Of a stretch of DNA of 64,000 bases, positions 8,932 to 18,275 are shown in pieces. Below the pieces are notes generated by a model. It did not search any database and had not been told where the DNA came from. It was given only the letters and a program-made list of their open reading frames with translations. Within the stretch, counting starts at the first letter, position 1; each line of letters starts with the position of its first letter. Source of the stretch: Arthrobacter globiformis (GTDB taxonomy: Bacteria > Actinomycetota > Actinomycetes > Actinomycetales > Micrococcaceae); assembly GCF_030818015.1 (NCBI RefSeq), contig NZ_JAUSZX010000001.1, positions 310,001 to 374,000 of the forward strand, read 5' to 3'. Both the position numbers and the translations under genes were made by a program.

Positions 8932-9954
8932 ATGGACGCCGCTGACGCCCTCAACGAGATTGCCTTCTGGCTCGAGCGGTCCGCCGCGCCGACCTTCAAG
9001 GTCCAGGCATTCCGGAAGGCGGCCGGCGTCATCAGCGGACTGACGCCGGAGGAGGTGGCGGAGCGCACCCGCGACGGCAGGCTCAAGCGGACGAAGGGGA
9101 TCGGGGACACCACCTTCAACGTCATCCGGCAGGCTGTGGACGGCGACGTGCCCGACTATCTTGAGAAGCTGCGGCAGGGCGGCGCCAAGCCACTCGCCGC
9201 GGGGGGAGACGGGCTTCGCCCGCTGCTCCGCGGCGACCTGCACAGCCACAGTGACTGGTCCGACGGCGGTTCCCCTCCTGAGCTGATGGCCGACGCCGCC
9301 CGGCACCTGGGCCGGGAATACCTCGCCCTGACGGACCACTCGCCAAACCTCAAGATCGCCAACGGGCTGACTGCCGAGCGGCTCAGCGAGCAGCTGGACG
9401 TGGTGGCCGGGCTGAACGGCGTCGCCGACGGTGGCTTCCGGCTGCTGTCCGGCATCGAGGTGGACATCCTGGAAAACGGCGAGCTGGACCAGACGCCGGA
9501 GATGCTGGACCGGCTGGACGTGGTGGTGGCCAGCGTGCACTCCAAGCTCCGCTCGGACCGGCGCACCATGACGGAGCGAATGCTAGGCGGCATCCGCGAT
9601 CCCCACACCAATGTTCTGGGCCACTGCACCGGCCGCCTGCTGCAGGGGTCCCGCGGGACCCGTCCCGAGTCCGAATTCGACGCCGAGCGGGTCTTTGCGG
9701 CGTGCGCGGAAGCCGGTGTCGCCGTCGAAATCAACTCACGGCCCGAACGGCAGGACCCGCCGGACAACCTGATGCAGCTGGCACTCGCGGCCGGCTGCCT
9801 GTTCAGCATCGACAGCGACGCCCACGCCCCGGGCCAACTCGACTTCCTGCAGTACGGCGCCGAGCGGGCCGAACGCAATGGTGTCCCGGCCGAGCGGATC
9901 ATCACCACGTGGCCGCTGGACCGGCTCCTGGAGTGGCTGAACAGCAGGAATTAG
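8932..9954 (+). CDS. PHP-domain phosphoesterase with N-terminal PolX-like helical domain
   Basis: 340 residues. The first ~85 residues resemble the 8-kDa helix-hairpin-helix region of family X DNA polymerases (ADALNEIAFWLERSAAPTFKVQAFRKAA, then RTKGIGDTT). From about residue 100 a PHP metallo-phosphoesterase domain follows, with the metal motifs GDLHSHSDWSDG, LTDHS, SGIEVDI, VASVHSK and the terminal SDAHAPGQL. The catalytic palm domain of PolX is absent. In intact PolX the PHP domain gives 3'-5' exonuclease activity; here the DNA-binding module is joined directly to it, suggesting a repair or nucleotide phosphoesterase role. Confidence 0.8.
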   Translation: MDAADALNEIAFWLERSAAPTFKVQAFRKAAGVISGLTPEEVAERTRDGRLKRTKGIGDTTFNVIRQAVDGDVPDYLEKLRQGGAKPLAAGGDGLRPLLRGDLHSHSDWSDGGSPPELMADAARHLGREYLALTDHSPNLKIANGLTAERLSEQLDVVAGLNGVADGGFRLLSGIEVDILENGELDQTPEMLDRLDVVVASVHSKLRSDRRTMTERMLGGIRDPHTNVLGHCTGRLLQGSRGTRPESEFDAERVFAACAEAGVAVEINSRPERQDPPDNLMQLALAAGCLFSIDSDAHAPGQLDFLQYGAERAERNGVPAERIITTWPLDRLLEWLNSRN

Positions 9955-10072
9955 CGGCGCGGGCCCCGGCATGGGAATTTAGTAAGCATAATGACTATCC
10001 GTGGACGGAGTGGTAGACCTTAATTGTTCCGTCGCGGAACCCGGGCGGACCCGTCTCCCTGCGAGGTGCACC

Positions 10073-11455
10073 ATGAGCGCTATGAACCCGGCGAACCATC
10101 TGGACGAACTGGGCCACCGCACTCTGAGAAAAGTGCGCGGCCGCCTCATGCCGCTGATTGTGATGCTCTACTTCGTGGCGTACCTGGACCGCAACAACGT
10201 TGGCTTCGCCAAGCTGACCATGAGCGAAGACATCGGGCTCAGCGCCTCCGCATACGGTCTTGGCGCCGGCATTTTCTTCCTCGGGTACGCTCTGCTGGAA
10301 ATTCCCAGCAACGGCGGTATGTACAAGTTCGGTGCCCGCAAATGGATCGCCCGCATCCTGATCTCGTGGGGCATCTTCGCCACGGCAATGGCTCTGGTGA
10401 ACGGGGAGATCACCTTCTACATCATCCGCTTCCTTCTGGGTGCGGCCGAGGCAGGCTTCTTCCCAGCCATCCTCTTCTTCCTGACGCTGTGGTTCCCAGC
10501 CCGCCAGCGCGTCACCGTCCTGGGCATCTTCATCCTGGCCCAGCCGATCTCCAACGCACTAGGCGCCCCGGTTTCCGGCCTCCTGCTGCAGATGGAAGGC
10601 GTCGCCGGCCTGCACGGCTGGCAGTGGCTGTACATCATCGAAGGCATCCCGGCCATCCTCCTCGGCCTGCTTACCCCGGTGCTGATGACCGACCGTCCGA
10701 GCCACGCGCACTGGCTGGCAGATGACGAGCGGGAATGGCTGACACGGACCATGGACGAGGAACTGGCCCACAAACAAAAGGGCCAGCCGCACCACTTCCT
10801 CGCCGGGCTCAAGGACCCCCGCACCATCGCCTACTCAGCCCTGTACTTCGGACTGGTCTGCGGCATCTACGGCCTGGGCCTGTGGATGCCCACCATCGTC
10901 GCAGCCCTCGGCAAGTTCAGCACCACCGAGGTGGGCTTCATCGTGGCCATTCCGTACACGATCGCAGCGGTTTTCGTGTACTTCTGGGGCAAGCGGTCCG
11001 ACCGCACCGGCAACCGCGTCCTGCACGCCAGCATCAGCATGGTGATGGCGGCCATCGGCTTGCTGGCTGCCGGATACCTGGTGCAGGTCAACGCCATCCT
11101 GGCCATGACCGCCCTGACCCTCGCGGCCATGGGCATCTACTCGGCCATTGCCCCCTTCCTGGCCATGCCGTCCACCGCGCTGGTGGGAGCCGCGGCAGCC
11201 GCCGGCCTCGCCATGGTGAATTCTCTCGGCAATCTGGGCGGCTTCGTGGCGCCTTATGCGGTGGGCCTGTTCAATGACGCCACGGGCGACAACCGATCAG
11301 GCCTCGTGTTCCTGGCGGCCTGCCTCGCCGTCACCGCCGTCGCCACCTACCTGTACGCCCGCAAGCGTCCGGAAGGCCATGTGAAGCCCGGCACCCCTGC
11401 GGCCGTCGGTGAAGAAGCCGTCGCCGCTGACGAGTTCGACGACACCAAGTACTAG
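10073..11455 (+). CDS. MFS transporter, ACS family
   Basis: 460 residues with twelve predicted membrane spans and the family motif YLDRNNVGFA after helix 1, plus KFGARKWIARI in loop 2-3. Members of this anion:cation symporter branch import small hydroxy acids (tartrate, glucarate, phthalate). The ATG at 10073 has GCGAGGTG 4-8 nt upstream; an in-frame upstream start is possible but adds a non-hydrophobic stretch. It is followed 31 bp later by an SDR gene and faces a four-carbon acid sugar kinase/dehydrogenase, so a tetronate such as threonate or erythronate is a reasonable substrate guess. Confidence 0.85.
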   Translation: MSAMNPANHLDELGHRTLRKVRGRLMPLIVMLYFVAYLDRNNVGFAKLTMSEDIGLSASAYGLGAGIFFLGYALLEIPSNGGMYKFGARKWIARILISWGIFATAMALVNGEITFYIIRFLLGAAEAGFFPAILFFLTLWFPARQRVTVLGIFILAQPISNALGAPVSGLLLQMEGVAGLHGWQWLYIIEGIPAILLGLLTPVLMTDRPSHAHWLADDEREWLTRTMDEELAHKQKGQPHHFLAGLKDPRTIAYSALYFGLVCGIYGLGLWMPTIVAALGKFSTTEVGFIVAIPYTIAAVFVYFWGKRSDRTGNRVLHASISMVMAAIGLLAAGYLVQVNAILAMTALTLAAMGIYSAIAPFLAMPSTALVGAAAAAGLAMVNSLGNLGGFVAPYAVGLFNDATGDNRSGLVFLAACLAVTAVATYLYARKRPEGHVKPGTPAAVGEEAVAADEFDDTKY

Positions 11456-11486
11456 ACGACACCAGGCACTAGAGGGGATCACAGAC

Positions 11487-12263
11487 ATGACGCACCACGA
11501 CACGTTCCCGGCCGAACGCACCGCGGTGCTGACCGGGGCCGCTTCCGCACGGGGCATTGGCCGGGCGACGGCGGAAATGCTCGCCAGCGAGGGCTGGGCC
11601 GTGGCCATCCTCGATATCGACGGCGACGCGGCACGGCGCGCGGCGGAGGACATCTCCTCCGTGTACGGCGTCCTGGCCAGGGGTGTGGGAGCCGACGTCT
11701 CCGACCAGGCCACCGTGAACGCTGCCATCGACGAGGTGGAGGCCAACATGCCGCCCATCGTGGCGCTGGCGAACCTCGCCGGCATCAGCTCGCCCACCGA
11801 GTTCATGGATGAGACGCTCGAAGCCTGGGAGCGGGTATTCCGGATCAACATGTCCGGCACGTTCCTGGTCACCCAGCGCGTGCTCCGCGGGATGATTGAG
11901 CGCAAACTCGGTCGGGTGGTCAGCGTCTCCTCCATCTCTGCGCAGCGTGGCGGCGGCACCTACTCCAAGGTGGCGTACAGCGCGTCGAAGGCAGCCATCA
12001 TCGGCTTCACCCGGGCCTTGGCCAGGGAGATGGGCCAGTACAACATCACCGTCAACTGCATCGCCCCCGGTCCCGTGGACACGGACATTATGGGCGGCAC
12101 CCTGACCGACGAACGCAAGGCAGACATGGCCAGGGACATCCTTGTGGGCCGGGTGGGAACTGTCCGCGACATTGCCGCCCTCATGGTGTTCCTGATGGGG
12201 GAGGACGCCGGCTACATCACCGCCGCGACGTACGACATCAACGGCGGCCTGCAGATTTCCTGA
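11487..12263 (+). CDS. SDR family oxidoreductase
   Basis: 258 residues, classical SDR. Cofactor motif TGAASARGIG near the start, NLAG in place of NNAG, active-site Ser in SVSSIS and YSASK, then the C-terminal DINGG. The Asp at the end of beta-2 (ILDIDG) favours NAD over NADP. The start at 11487 has GAGGGG upstream; an upstream in-frame ATG at 11409 would overlap the transporter. It is probably the dehydrogenase of a hydroxy acid brought in by the preceding transporter. Confidence 0.85.
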   Translation: MTHHDTFPAERTAVLTGAASARGIGRATAEMLASEGWAVAILDIDGDAARRAAEDISSVYGVLARGVGADVSDQATVNAAIDEVEANMPPIVALANLAGISSPTEFMDETLEAWERVFRINMSGTFLVTQRVLRGMIERKLGRVVSVSSISAQRGGGTYSKVAYSASKAAIIGFTRALAREMGQYNITVNCIAPGPVDTDIMGGTLTDERKADMARDILVGRVGTVRDIAALMVFLMGEDAGYITAATYDINGGLQIS

Positions 12264-12290
12264 CCGGTTGCCTGGGCTTGCCGCGGCCGC

Positions 12291-14642
12291 TCAGGCTGCC
12301 GCCGGGCTGGGCGACATCTCGGCCGCCTGGCGCAGCGCCTCGATCATGCTGCGAACGTCCACGATGCCCTTGCCTGCGATGTCGAAGGCGGTGCCGTGGT
12401 CCACGGATGTGCGGATGACGGGCAGGCCCACTGTGATGTTGACGCCGGCTTCGATGCCGAGGACCTTGATCGGTCCGTGGCCCTGATCGTGGTACATCGC
12501 CACGATGAGGTCGTAGTCGCCGCGGCCGGCCAGGAAGAACGCCGTGTCCGCGGGGAGCGGGCCGCGGGCGTCGATGCCGTCGGCCTGGAGCTTCTCGATG
12601 GCCGGGGTGATCTTCTCGGCCTCCTCGCCGTACCCGAACAGGCCGTTTTCGCCGGCGTGCGGGTTGATGGCGCAGACACCGATCTTCGGGTTGGCGATGC
12701 CGGCGCGCTGCATGGCTTCGTAGCCGCGGCGGACGGTCCGCTCCACCAGGCCGGGCTCGATCTTGTTGATGGCGTCGATCAGGCCGATGTGCGTGGTGAC
12801 GTGAATGACCTTGACCTTGGGCGTGGACAGCATCATGGACACTTCTTCGACGCCCATGAAGTGGGCCAGCAGTTCGGTGTGCCCGGGGTAGATGTGCCCG
12901 GCCTTGTGCAGCGCGGCCTTGTTCAGCGGCGCCGTGCAGATGCCCTGGACCTGCCCGCTCATGCCCAGCTCGCACGCGATCCTGATGTAGTGGTACGCGG
13001 CGTTGCCGGCTTCGACCGATTCCTGGCCCCACGGCAGGTCCTTGGACAGCAGCTTGGGATCGATCACGTTGATCCGGCCAGCCTCGAAGACCGCCTCACC
13101 CACCGTCTCCACCTCGACGATGTTGGCTTCCACGCCCAGCGCCTTGGCGCCCAGCTGCAGCCGGTGGACGTCGCCGATGACCACGGGACGGCAGTCGCGG
13201 TAGGCGTTCTCGTCGAGAAGGGCACCCACGGTCACTTCGGGGCCTACGCCCGCACCGTCGCCCATTGTCACGGCGATGAAGGGCCGGGTGTCCTGTTCGG
13301 TTGCGTTCACTGCTGATGTCATTGGAGCTCCTGGTTTGAGGGAGGGGTGGGAAGTGCTGTTTGAAGACCGGAGGTCTTTGATGGCGGCGCAAAGCTGGAC
13401 GAGGGCGTCATCGTCGCCGAAGCTGCCGGGCTTGGTGCCCACCAGCCGCCCGTCGTCGGAAAGGCTGACCACGGCGCCGTGCTGCACGGATGCGAGCGGG
13501 GTCAGCGAGCGGACGCCGAGGGCGTCGAGTACCTCGCGGGCCGTTTCACCACCGGTGAGGATCAGGTCCGCGGCTGCCTCCGGACCCGTTGCCGCGTAGG
13601 CAGCCAGCAGCGCCAGGTTCCGCACGATCCTGCCGGACTCGTGCGGATTGACGACGTCGGCGGTGACAGTCAGGGCGGCCGGCTCGCCTGCCGCCAGGAG
13701 CTGCTGGGCTTCCGCCAGCCTTGGGCGGAAATCCTCGGGACGCTGCAGTTCGTGGGGAGCGATCCGCAGGGCGGTGAAGCCGCCGGCCTCCAGATTCCGC
13801 AGCTGCGCCGCCGCCTTCGCCGAGGCGGAGCCGACGACGGCAAGCACCGTCCGGTGTACGCCCGCCGTTGTCAGGCCGTGTGACACCTGTTGCGCGTTTC
13901 GCGCAGAGCGGTTGCCCAGCTTTGCCGCCAGCAGCAGGGCCATTCCGCCGGTCCCGGCCAGCACGATGCGCCGTCCGCAGGCCCTGAAGTCCAGGTCCAG
14001 CAGCGCGACCGCGACGGCCTCCAGATCGGCCGGAGTCTCGCCGTCGACAATGACGGTGGCGGGAGCGGCACTGGATGATGTTACAGACAATGCCTCGCCA
14101 AGGACGGCGGCGAGGCTGCCCGACCGCACTGCGGACAGCTCCGTAAGCTGCACCGAAGCACCAGGGCCCAGCAGTTGCGCGATCTCCGCGGGCGGGGCGG
14201 CTGCCTCTGCCCGCCACAGTTCGGTGCGGTCCAGCCGTACGCCGTCGGCAAAGGGCCGGCCGCCTACGACTGTCCGGTTCAGCTGGGGAAGTGCGCCGGC
14301 CACCACAACGTGGTGGCCCAGAGCCGAAAGTGCCGCGAGCTCCGGGCCAACATTGCCCCGCCACAGGGAGTCGATTTTCTTGAACAGGACGCCTGCGCCC
14401 TCTGCAGCGGTGCTGCCGAAGACGGCTGCCGCCGCCGCGGCAGCGGACTCCGGGGCCACGGCGCGTGAGTGGGTGTCCACAACCACAACGTCCGGACGGC
14501 TGCCGGCGTCTGTGCCTTCGGCGGAAGTGTCTGCCGCGGGAGCGGACAGGAGGATCCGTGTGTTCAGCCCTTGGGCTGCAAAGCATTGCCCCACTTCTGC
14601 TGCGCCGGAAAAGTCATCGGCCTGGGTGAGGACTGCAGTCAC
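12291..14642 (-). CDS. Fused four-carbon acid sugar kinase + PdxA-like 4-phospho-tetronate dehydrogenase
   Basis: One uninterrupted frame of 783 codons. Residues 1-420 are a DUF1537 four-carbon acid sugar kinase: QADDFSGAAEVG at the N-terminus, FKKIDSLWRGNVG near 87-99, and the ATP-side LTGGETARE near 362-370. Residues 441-783 are a PdxA2-type dehydrogenase with VTMGDGAGVGPE and three metal-ligand histidines in GHTE, NPHAGE and YHDQGH. A linker rich in Ser, Asn and Pro (about 421-440) joins them. The two activities are consecutive: tetronate to 4-phosphotetronate, then oxidative decarboxylation to dihydroxyacetone phosphate. Start GTG at 14640-14642 has GGGAGG at 6-nt spacing. AGGAG also lies 5 nt before Met441 (13320-13322), so free dehydrogenase may be made too. 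Confidence 0.85.
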   Translation of the reverse strand: MTAVLTQADDFSGAAEVGQCFAAQGLNTRILLSAPAADTSAEGTDAGSRPDVVVVDTHSRAVAPESAAAAAAAVFGSTAAEGAGVLFKKIDSLWRGNVGPELAALSALGHHVVVAGALPQLNRTVVGGRPFADGVRLDRTELWRAEAAAPPAEIAQLLGPGASVQLTELSAVRSGSLAAVLGEALSVTSSSAAPATVIVDGETPADLEAVAVALLDLDFRACGRRIVLAGTGGMALLLAAKLGNRSARNAQQVSHGLTTAGVHRTVLAVVGSASAKAAAQLRNLEAGGFTALRIAPHELQRPEDFRPRLAEAQQLLAAGEPAALTVTADVVNPHESGRIVRNLALLAAYAATGPEAAADLILTGGETAREVLDALGVRSLTPLASVQHGAVVSLSDDGRLVGTKPGSFGDDDALVQLCAAIKDLRSSNSTSHPSLKPGAPMTSAVNATEQDTRPFIAVTMGDGAGVGPEVTVGALLDENAYRDCRPVVIGDVHRLQLGAKALGVEANIVEVETVGEAVFEAGRINVIDPKLLSKDLPWGQESVEAGNAAYHYIRIACELGMSGQVQGICTAPLNKAALHKAGHIYPGHTELLAHFMGVEEVSMMLSTPKVKVIHVTTHIGLIDAINKIEPGLVERTVRRGYEAMQRAGIANPKIGVCAINPHAGENGLFGYGEEAEKITPAIEKLQADGIDARGPLPADTAFFLAGRGDYDLIVAMYHDQGHGPIKVLGIEAGVNITVGLPVIRTSVDHGTAFDIAGKGIVDVRSMIEALRQAAEMSPSPAAA

Positions 14643-14688
14643 GTCGTCCTCCCTTCTTCTATCGATCGGTAGCACCATAATGGCATGC

Positions 14689-14727
14689 TTGCGCGAATTG
14701 CGCTAGAGCGGTTGCGCATTTCGCGCA
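14689..14727. promoter_or_regulatory. Twin inverted operator candidates in the divergent kinase/ABC promoter
   Basis: TTGCGCGAATTGCGC (14689-14703) and TTGCGCATTTCGCGCA (14712-14727) lie back to back between the fusion gene and the ABC operon; read on opposite strands they share TGCGCGAA(A/T)TGCGC. A near-identical copy, TTGCGCGTTTCGCGCA, lies inside the kinase coding region at 13890-13905. The local DeoR protein is the obvious candidate binder; this is inferred. Confidence 0.6.
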
Positions 14728-14804
14728 TGGATGGCAGAGTGATGCATGTAACACGGCGCAGGCCATCCGGCCGCCAGCCGTCCCATTCAACCGAGAGGTC
14801 AACG

Positions 14805-16379
14805 ATGACCGTTCTTCCTCAAGGAAGTGAGATCTCACGGCGCCGCCTCCTGCAGTTTGGCGCAGCCGCCGGATTTCTCCTGGGCACAGGCTCCATGGCC
14901 GGGTGTGCCGGCCCCACGGGCCTGCCGGGACCCAGCACCCTGACGCTGGCCCTCAACAGGTCCCTCGTCAGCCTGGACAACAAGCTCAACCAGTTCGACG
15001 CCGCCGTCACCGTGCAGCGTGCCGTACGGCAGGGACTGACCGCCATCGGCCCCGAAACCAAGCCGATCCTGGTCCTGGCGGACCGCTTTGAGATGACCTC
15101 GCCCACCGCGTGGACGGTGCGCCTGCGCGAAGGCGTCCGCTATTCGGACGGCACCCCGGTGGCCATCGAGGACATCGCCACGGCGCTGAAGATGTACCAG
15201 CAGGTGCAGGGCTCGTTCGTCGCCGGGTTCTTCCCGGAATTCCCCACGGTGGTTCCGGTGGATGACAGGACGTTCCGGATGGAGTCCAAGAACCCCATCC
15301 CCATCCTCGATTCCCTGATGAGCATGATCCTGATCAGCCCGGCAGCCCAGAACAAGCCGGAGGAGCTGCAGGAAGGCGTGGGCACCGGCCCGTACGTGGT
15401 GACCAAGTTCAACCGCGGGGCCGGCACCTACAGCCTCAAGCGCAACGAGAACTACTGGGGACCCGCCCCCAAGGTAGAGAACGTCGAGGTGCGGTTCCTG
15501 CCGGAGGAATCCAGCCGCGTCATCGCGCTGCGCAGCGGCGAGGTGGACGTCATTGACTCCATCACGCCTGACTCCCGCGAGCAGCTGGCCGGACTTCCCG
15601 GCGTCGTCCTTGCCGAGGCGTCCAGCCTCCGGCTGAACCAGATCTTCTACAACTTCCGCAAGCCGGCCAGCCACCCGCTATCCGACGTCCGCGTCCGTCA
15701 GGCCCTCAGCTGGGCGGTCGACGGCGAGGCGCTGGTCAAGGACGTCCTGGTCGACTCGGTCAGCGAAGCCGAAGGCGTGGTCCCGTCCAGCCTCACCGGC
15801 TTCGCCAAAACCGGCAACTACACCTACGATCCGGAGAAGGCCAAGGCCACGCTGAAGAGCCTCGGCGTCACGGACCTCAACCTGAAGATCATCTGGGAAA
15901 CCGGCGAGTTTGCCTCCGACACCTCCGTGATGGAGGCGCTGGCGGAGATGTTCGGCAACATCGGCGTGAAGACCCAGCTGCAGCAGTTCGAGCCCGGCGG
16001 CAACATCCTGGCCTGGCGCCAGGGCAAGCAGGGCGACTGGGACCTGCTGGGCAACGGCTTCAGCAGCCCCACCGGCCTGGCCATCACCATGATGCAGGGC
16101 ATGTACGCCGGAACCGCGGAGAAGGAAAAGACCCGCGACACCTACCAGGGCTACGTGGTCCCGGACGTGCAGGCAAAGATCCAGGCCGCGTCCTCCGAGG
16201 TGGATCCGGTACGCCGGGAGCAGCTGCTCGCCACCGCACAGAAGGCCATCTGGGACACCTGGCCGTGCGCCTGGGCATTCGTTCCCAAGTCGGTGCTGGC
16301 CCACCAGAAGCGCGTGGCAGGCCTGGCCCTGGCGCCCACCAACTCCTACCCCCTTGTTGACGTCCGGCTGGAGGCCTGA
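14805..16379 (+). CDS. ABC transporter substrate-binding protein, family 5, Tat lipoprotein
   Basis: 524 residues, peptide/opine/nickel (SBP family 5) binding protein. N-terminus SRRRLLQFGAAAGFLLG is a twin-arginine signal, followed by a lipobox ending SMAGC, so the mature protein is predicted to be exported folded and lipid-anchored. Family segments seen: WTVRLREGVRYSDGTPV and YSLKRNENYWG. ATG at 14805 follows CGAGAGG. First gene of a ten-gene rightward operon with two permeases and two ATPases. Given the downstream aldolase, oxidoreductases and sialidase-fold protein, an oligosaccharide or sugar-derived substrate is plausible, but peptide cannot be excluded. Confidence 0.88.
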   Translation: MTVLPQGSEISRRRLLQFGAAAGFLLGTGSMAGCAGPTGLPGPSTLTLALNRSLVSLDNKLNQFDAAVTVQRAVRQGLTAIGPETKPILVLADRFEMTSPTAWTVRLREGVRYSDGTPVAIEDIATALKMYQQVQGSFVAGFFPEFPTVVPVDDRTFRMESKNPIPILDSLMSMILISPAAQNKPEELQEGVGTGPYVVTKFNRGAGTYSLKRNENYWGPAPKVENVEVRFLPEESSRVIALRSGEVDVIDSITPDSREQLAGLPGVVLAEASSLRLNQIFYNFRKPASHPLSDVRVRQALSWAVDGEALVKDVLVDSVSEAEGVVPSSLTGFAKTGNYTYDPEKAKATLKSLGVTDLNLKIIWETGEFASDTSVMEALAEMFGNIGVKTQLQQFEPGGNILAWRQGKQGDWDLLGNGFSSPTGLAITMMQGMYAGTAEKEKTRDTYQGYVVPDVQAKIQAASSEVDPVRREQLLATAQKAIWDTWPCAWAFVPKSVLAHQKRVAGLALAPTNSYPLVDVRLEA

Positions 16380-16382
16380 GTC

Positions 16383-17318
16383 ATGACCAACTACATCCTC
16401 AAGCGGCTGGGCCAAGGCCTGCTGACCGTGTTCCTGACGGTCTCCACGGTTTTCATCCTGATCCGCCTCGCTCCCGGTGATCCGGCCGTGTCCTACGCTG
16501 GACCGCTGGCCACCACCGAGCAGCTGGCCAAGGTCCGCGAACAGTTCGGCCTGGACCGTCCTGTGCTGGAGCAGTACTGGATCTTCCTGCAGCAGCTGTT
16601 CACCGGCAACCTCGGCACGTCCTACTCGTTCCAGGCGCCGGCCATGCAGGTGGTGGCCGAGCGGATGCCGTACACGCTCACCCTCGCCACCGCTGCCATC
16701 CTCCTCACCGCCGTGATCGCCATCCCCCTGGGCGTGTGGATGGCCCGCCGCCCGGATACCAATCGGGAACTCGGCGTCAACGTCCTCACCATCGCCGGGC
16801 AGTCCATGCCGGACTTCTGGACTGGCATCATGCTCCTGACCGGGTTCGCCGTCCTGATCCCGCTGTTCCCGGCCTCGGGCTTCGCCACCTGGGGCGGACT
16901 GGTCCTCCCCACCGTCACCATCGCCATCCTGCAGATCGCGCTCATTTCGCGGATGGTGCGGCGTGAGATGACCGCCAACTTCGCGGCCCCCTACCTGACC
17001 GTCGCGCGGTCCAGGGGAGTGGGCAGCCCGGCGCTGACCTGGCGCTATGCCATGGGCAACTCCGCCATTCCGGTCTTCACCGCCCTGGGCACGCGCTTCG
17101 CCGCCATGCTGAATGGCGTGGTGGTGGTGGAAGTCGTGTTCGCCTGGCCAGGCGTCGGCTCCCTCATTGTCCGGGCCCTCGAAACCCGCGACTATCCACT
17201 CATCCAAGCGACCGTCCTGCTGACGTCCCTGCTGGCCGTAGCCGTCCAGCTCGTCATCGACCTCGCCTACCCGCTTCTTGATCCCCGCGTTCGTCTTGGA
17301 AAGGCGGCAGCAGCATGA
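16383..17318 (+). CDS. ABC transporter permease, DppB-type
   Basis: 311 residues, six membrane spans. N-terminus TVFLTVSTVFILIRLAPGDPAV is the standard opening of the DppB/OppB permeases, and the EAA-type cytoplasmic loop reads VARSRGVGSPALTWRYAMGNS. It starts 3 bp after the binding-protein stop and overlaps the next permease by 4 bp, so it forms a fixed heterodimer with it in the inner membrane. Confidence 0.92.
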   Translation: MTNYILKRLGQGLLTVFLTVSTVFILIRLAPGDPAVSYAGPLATTEQLAKVREQFGLDRPVLEQYWIFLQQLFTGNLGTSYSFQAPAMQVVAERMPYTLTLATAAILLTAVIAIPLGVWMARRPDTNRELGVNVLTIAGQSMPDFWTGIMLLTGFAVLIPLFPASGFATWGGLVLPTVTIAILQIALISRMVRREMTANFAAPYLTVARSRGVGSPALTWRYAMGNSAIPVFTALGTRFAAMLNGVVVVEVVFAWPGVGSLIVRALETRDYPLIQATVLLTSLLAVAVQLVIDLAYPLLDPRVRLGKAAAA

Positions 17319-18274
17319 GCCTCAGCGACACCGCGACACCTTCCGCAGGAAATGAACGAGCAGTCCCGTCCGGCCAGCCCGACGGAGCAGCGCGTACTCC
17401 GTCCCCGAGCGCCGTCACCAAGGAACTCGTCGCGAAGGCGGGGGCCACCCGCCGCCGCAACGCCGCCAAGTGGAAGCTGCGCATCGGCGCCGTCTGCACG
17501 CTGCTCGTCATCATCCCCATCCTGCTGGCCCAGGTGCTTCCGCTGCCGGACGCCAACCACCAGGACCTCTCCGCCCGCCGGCTCGCCCCGCTGGTGGACG
17601 GCCACTTGTTCGGCACAGACCAGCTGGGCCGCGACTTGCTCTCCCGCATCCTGCACGGCGGCCAGGTCTCCCTGACCATCGGCATCCTGGCCGTGGTGGT
17701 CTCCGGCGCCATCGGCATCATCCTCGGTGCCGCCGCCGGCTACTTCGGCGGCTGGGTGGACACGGTGGTCTCCCGCCTCCTCGAAGCCCAGATGTCCCTG
17801 CCGCTCCTCATGATGCTGCTCCTGGTGGTGGCGCTATTCGGCCCGTCCATCCCGGTGATCACGTTCGTCATCGCCATTGCCCAATGGCCGGAAGTGGCCA
17901 GGCTGACCAGGTCAATGGTGCTAGTGGAACGTGAAAAACCGTACGTATCCGCGGCGCGCATCCTGGGCCTGCACCGCATCCAGATCCTCATCCAGCACAT
18001 CATCCCGAATGTCATCAAGCAGGCAACCCTCGTGGTGCTGCTGCTCCTGGCCCAGGCCGTCCTGCTCGAGAGCGCACTCAGCTTCCTCGGCGCCGGCCCC
18101 CAGCGTCCGTTCGCCACCTGGGGACGCATCATCTCCGACGGCCAGGACTACATCACCACCTCCTGGTGGATGGTCACGCTGCCCGGCCTGGTGATCGTGC
18201 TGATGGTGGTGGGCGTGAACCTGCTGGGCGACGGCCTCCGTGACCGTCCCCGCCGCAAGAAGAAGGGTGCCTGA
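17315..18274 (+). CDS. ABC transporter permease, DppC-type
   Basis: 319 residues. An unusually long polar, Ala/Pro-rich N-terminus (about 55 residues) precedes the first membrane span (AVCTLLVIIPILLAQVLPL). The periplasmic segment HLFGTDQLGRDLLSRILHGG is the DppC signature, and the EAA loop reads YVSAARILGLHRIQILIQHI. Start overlaps the DppB stop (ATGA). Forms the second half of the membrane channel. Confidence 0.92.
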   Translation: MSLSDTATPSAGNERAVPSGQPDGAARTPSPSAVTKELVAKAGATRRRNAAKWKLRIGAVCTLLVIIPILLAQVLPLPDANHQDLSARRLAPLVDGHLFGTDQLGRDLLSRILHGGQVSLTIGILAVVVSGAIGIILGAAAGYFGGWVDTVVSRLLEAQMSLPLLMMLLLVVALFGPSIPVITFVIAIAQWPEVARLTRSMVLVEREKPYVSAARILGLHRIQILIQHIIPNVIKQATLVVLLLLAQAVLLESALSFLGAGPQRPFATWGRIISDGQDYITTSWWMVTLPGLVIVLMVVGVNLLGDGLRDRPRRKKKGA

Positions 18275-18275
18275 C

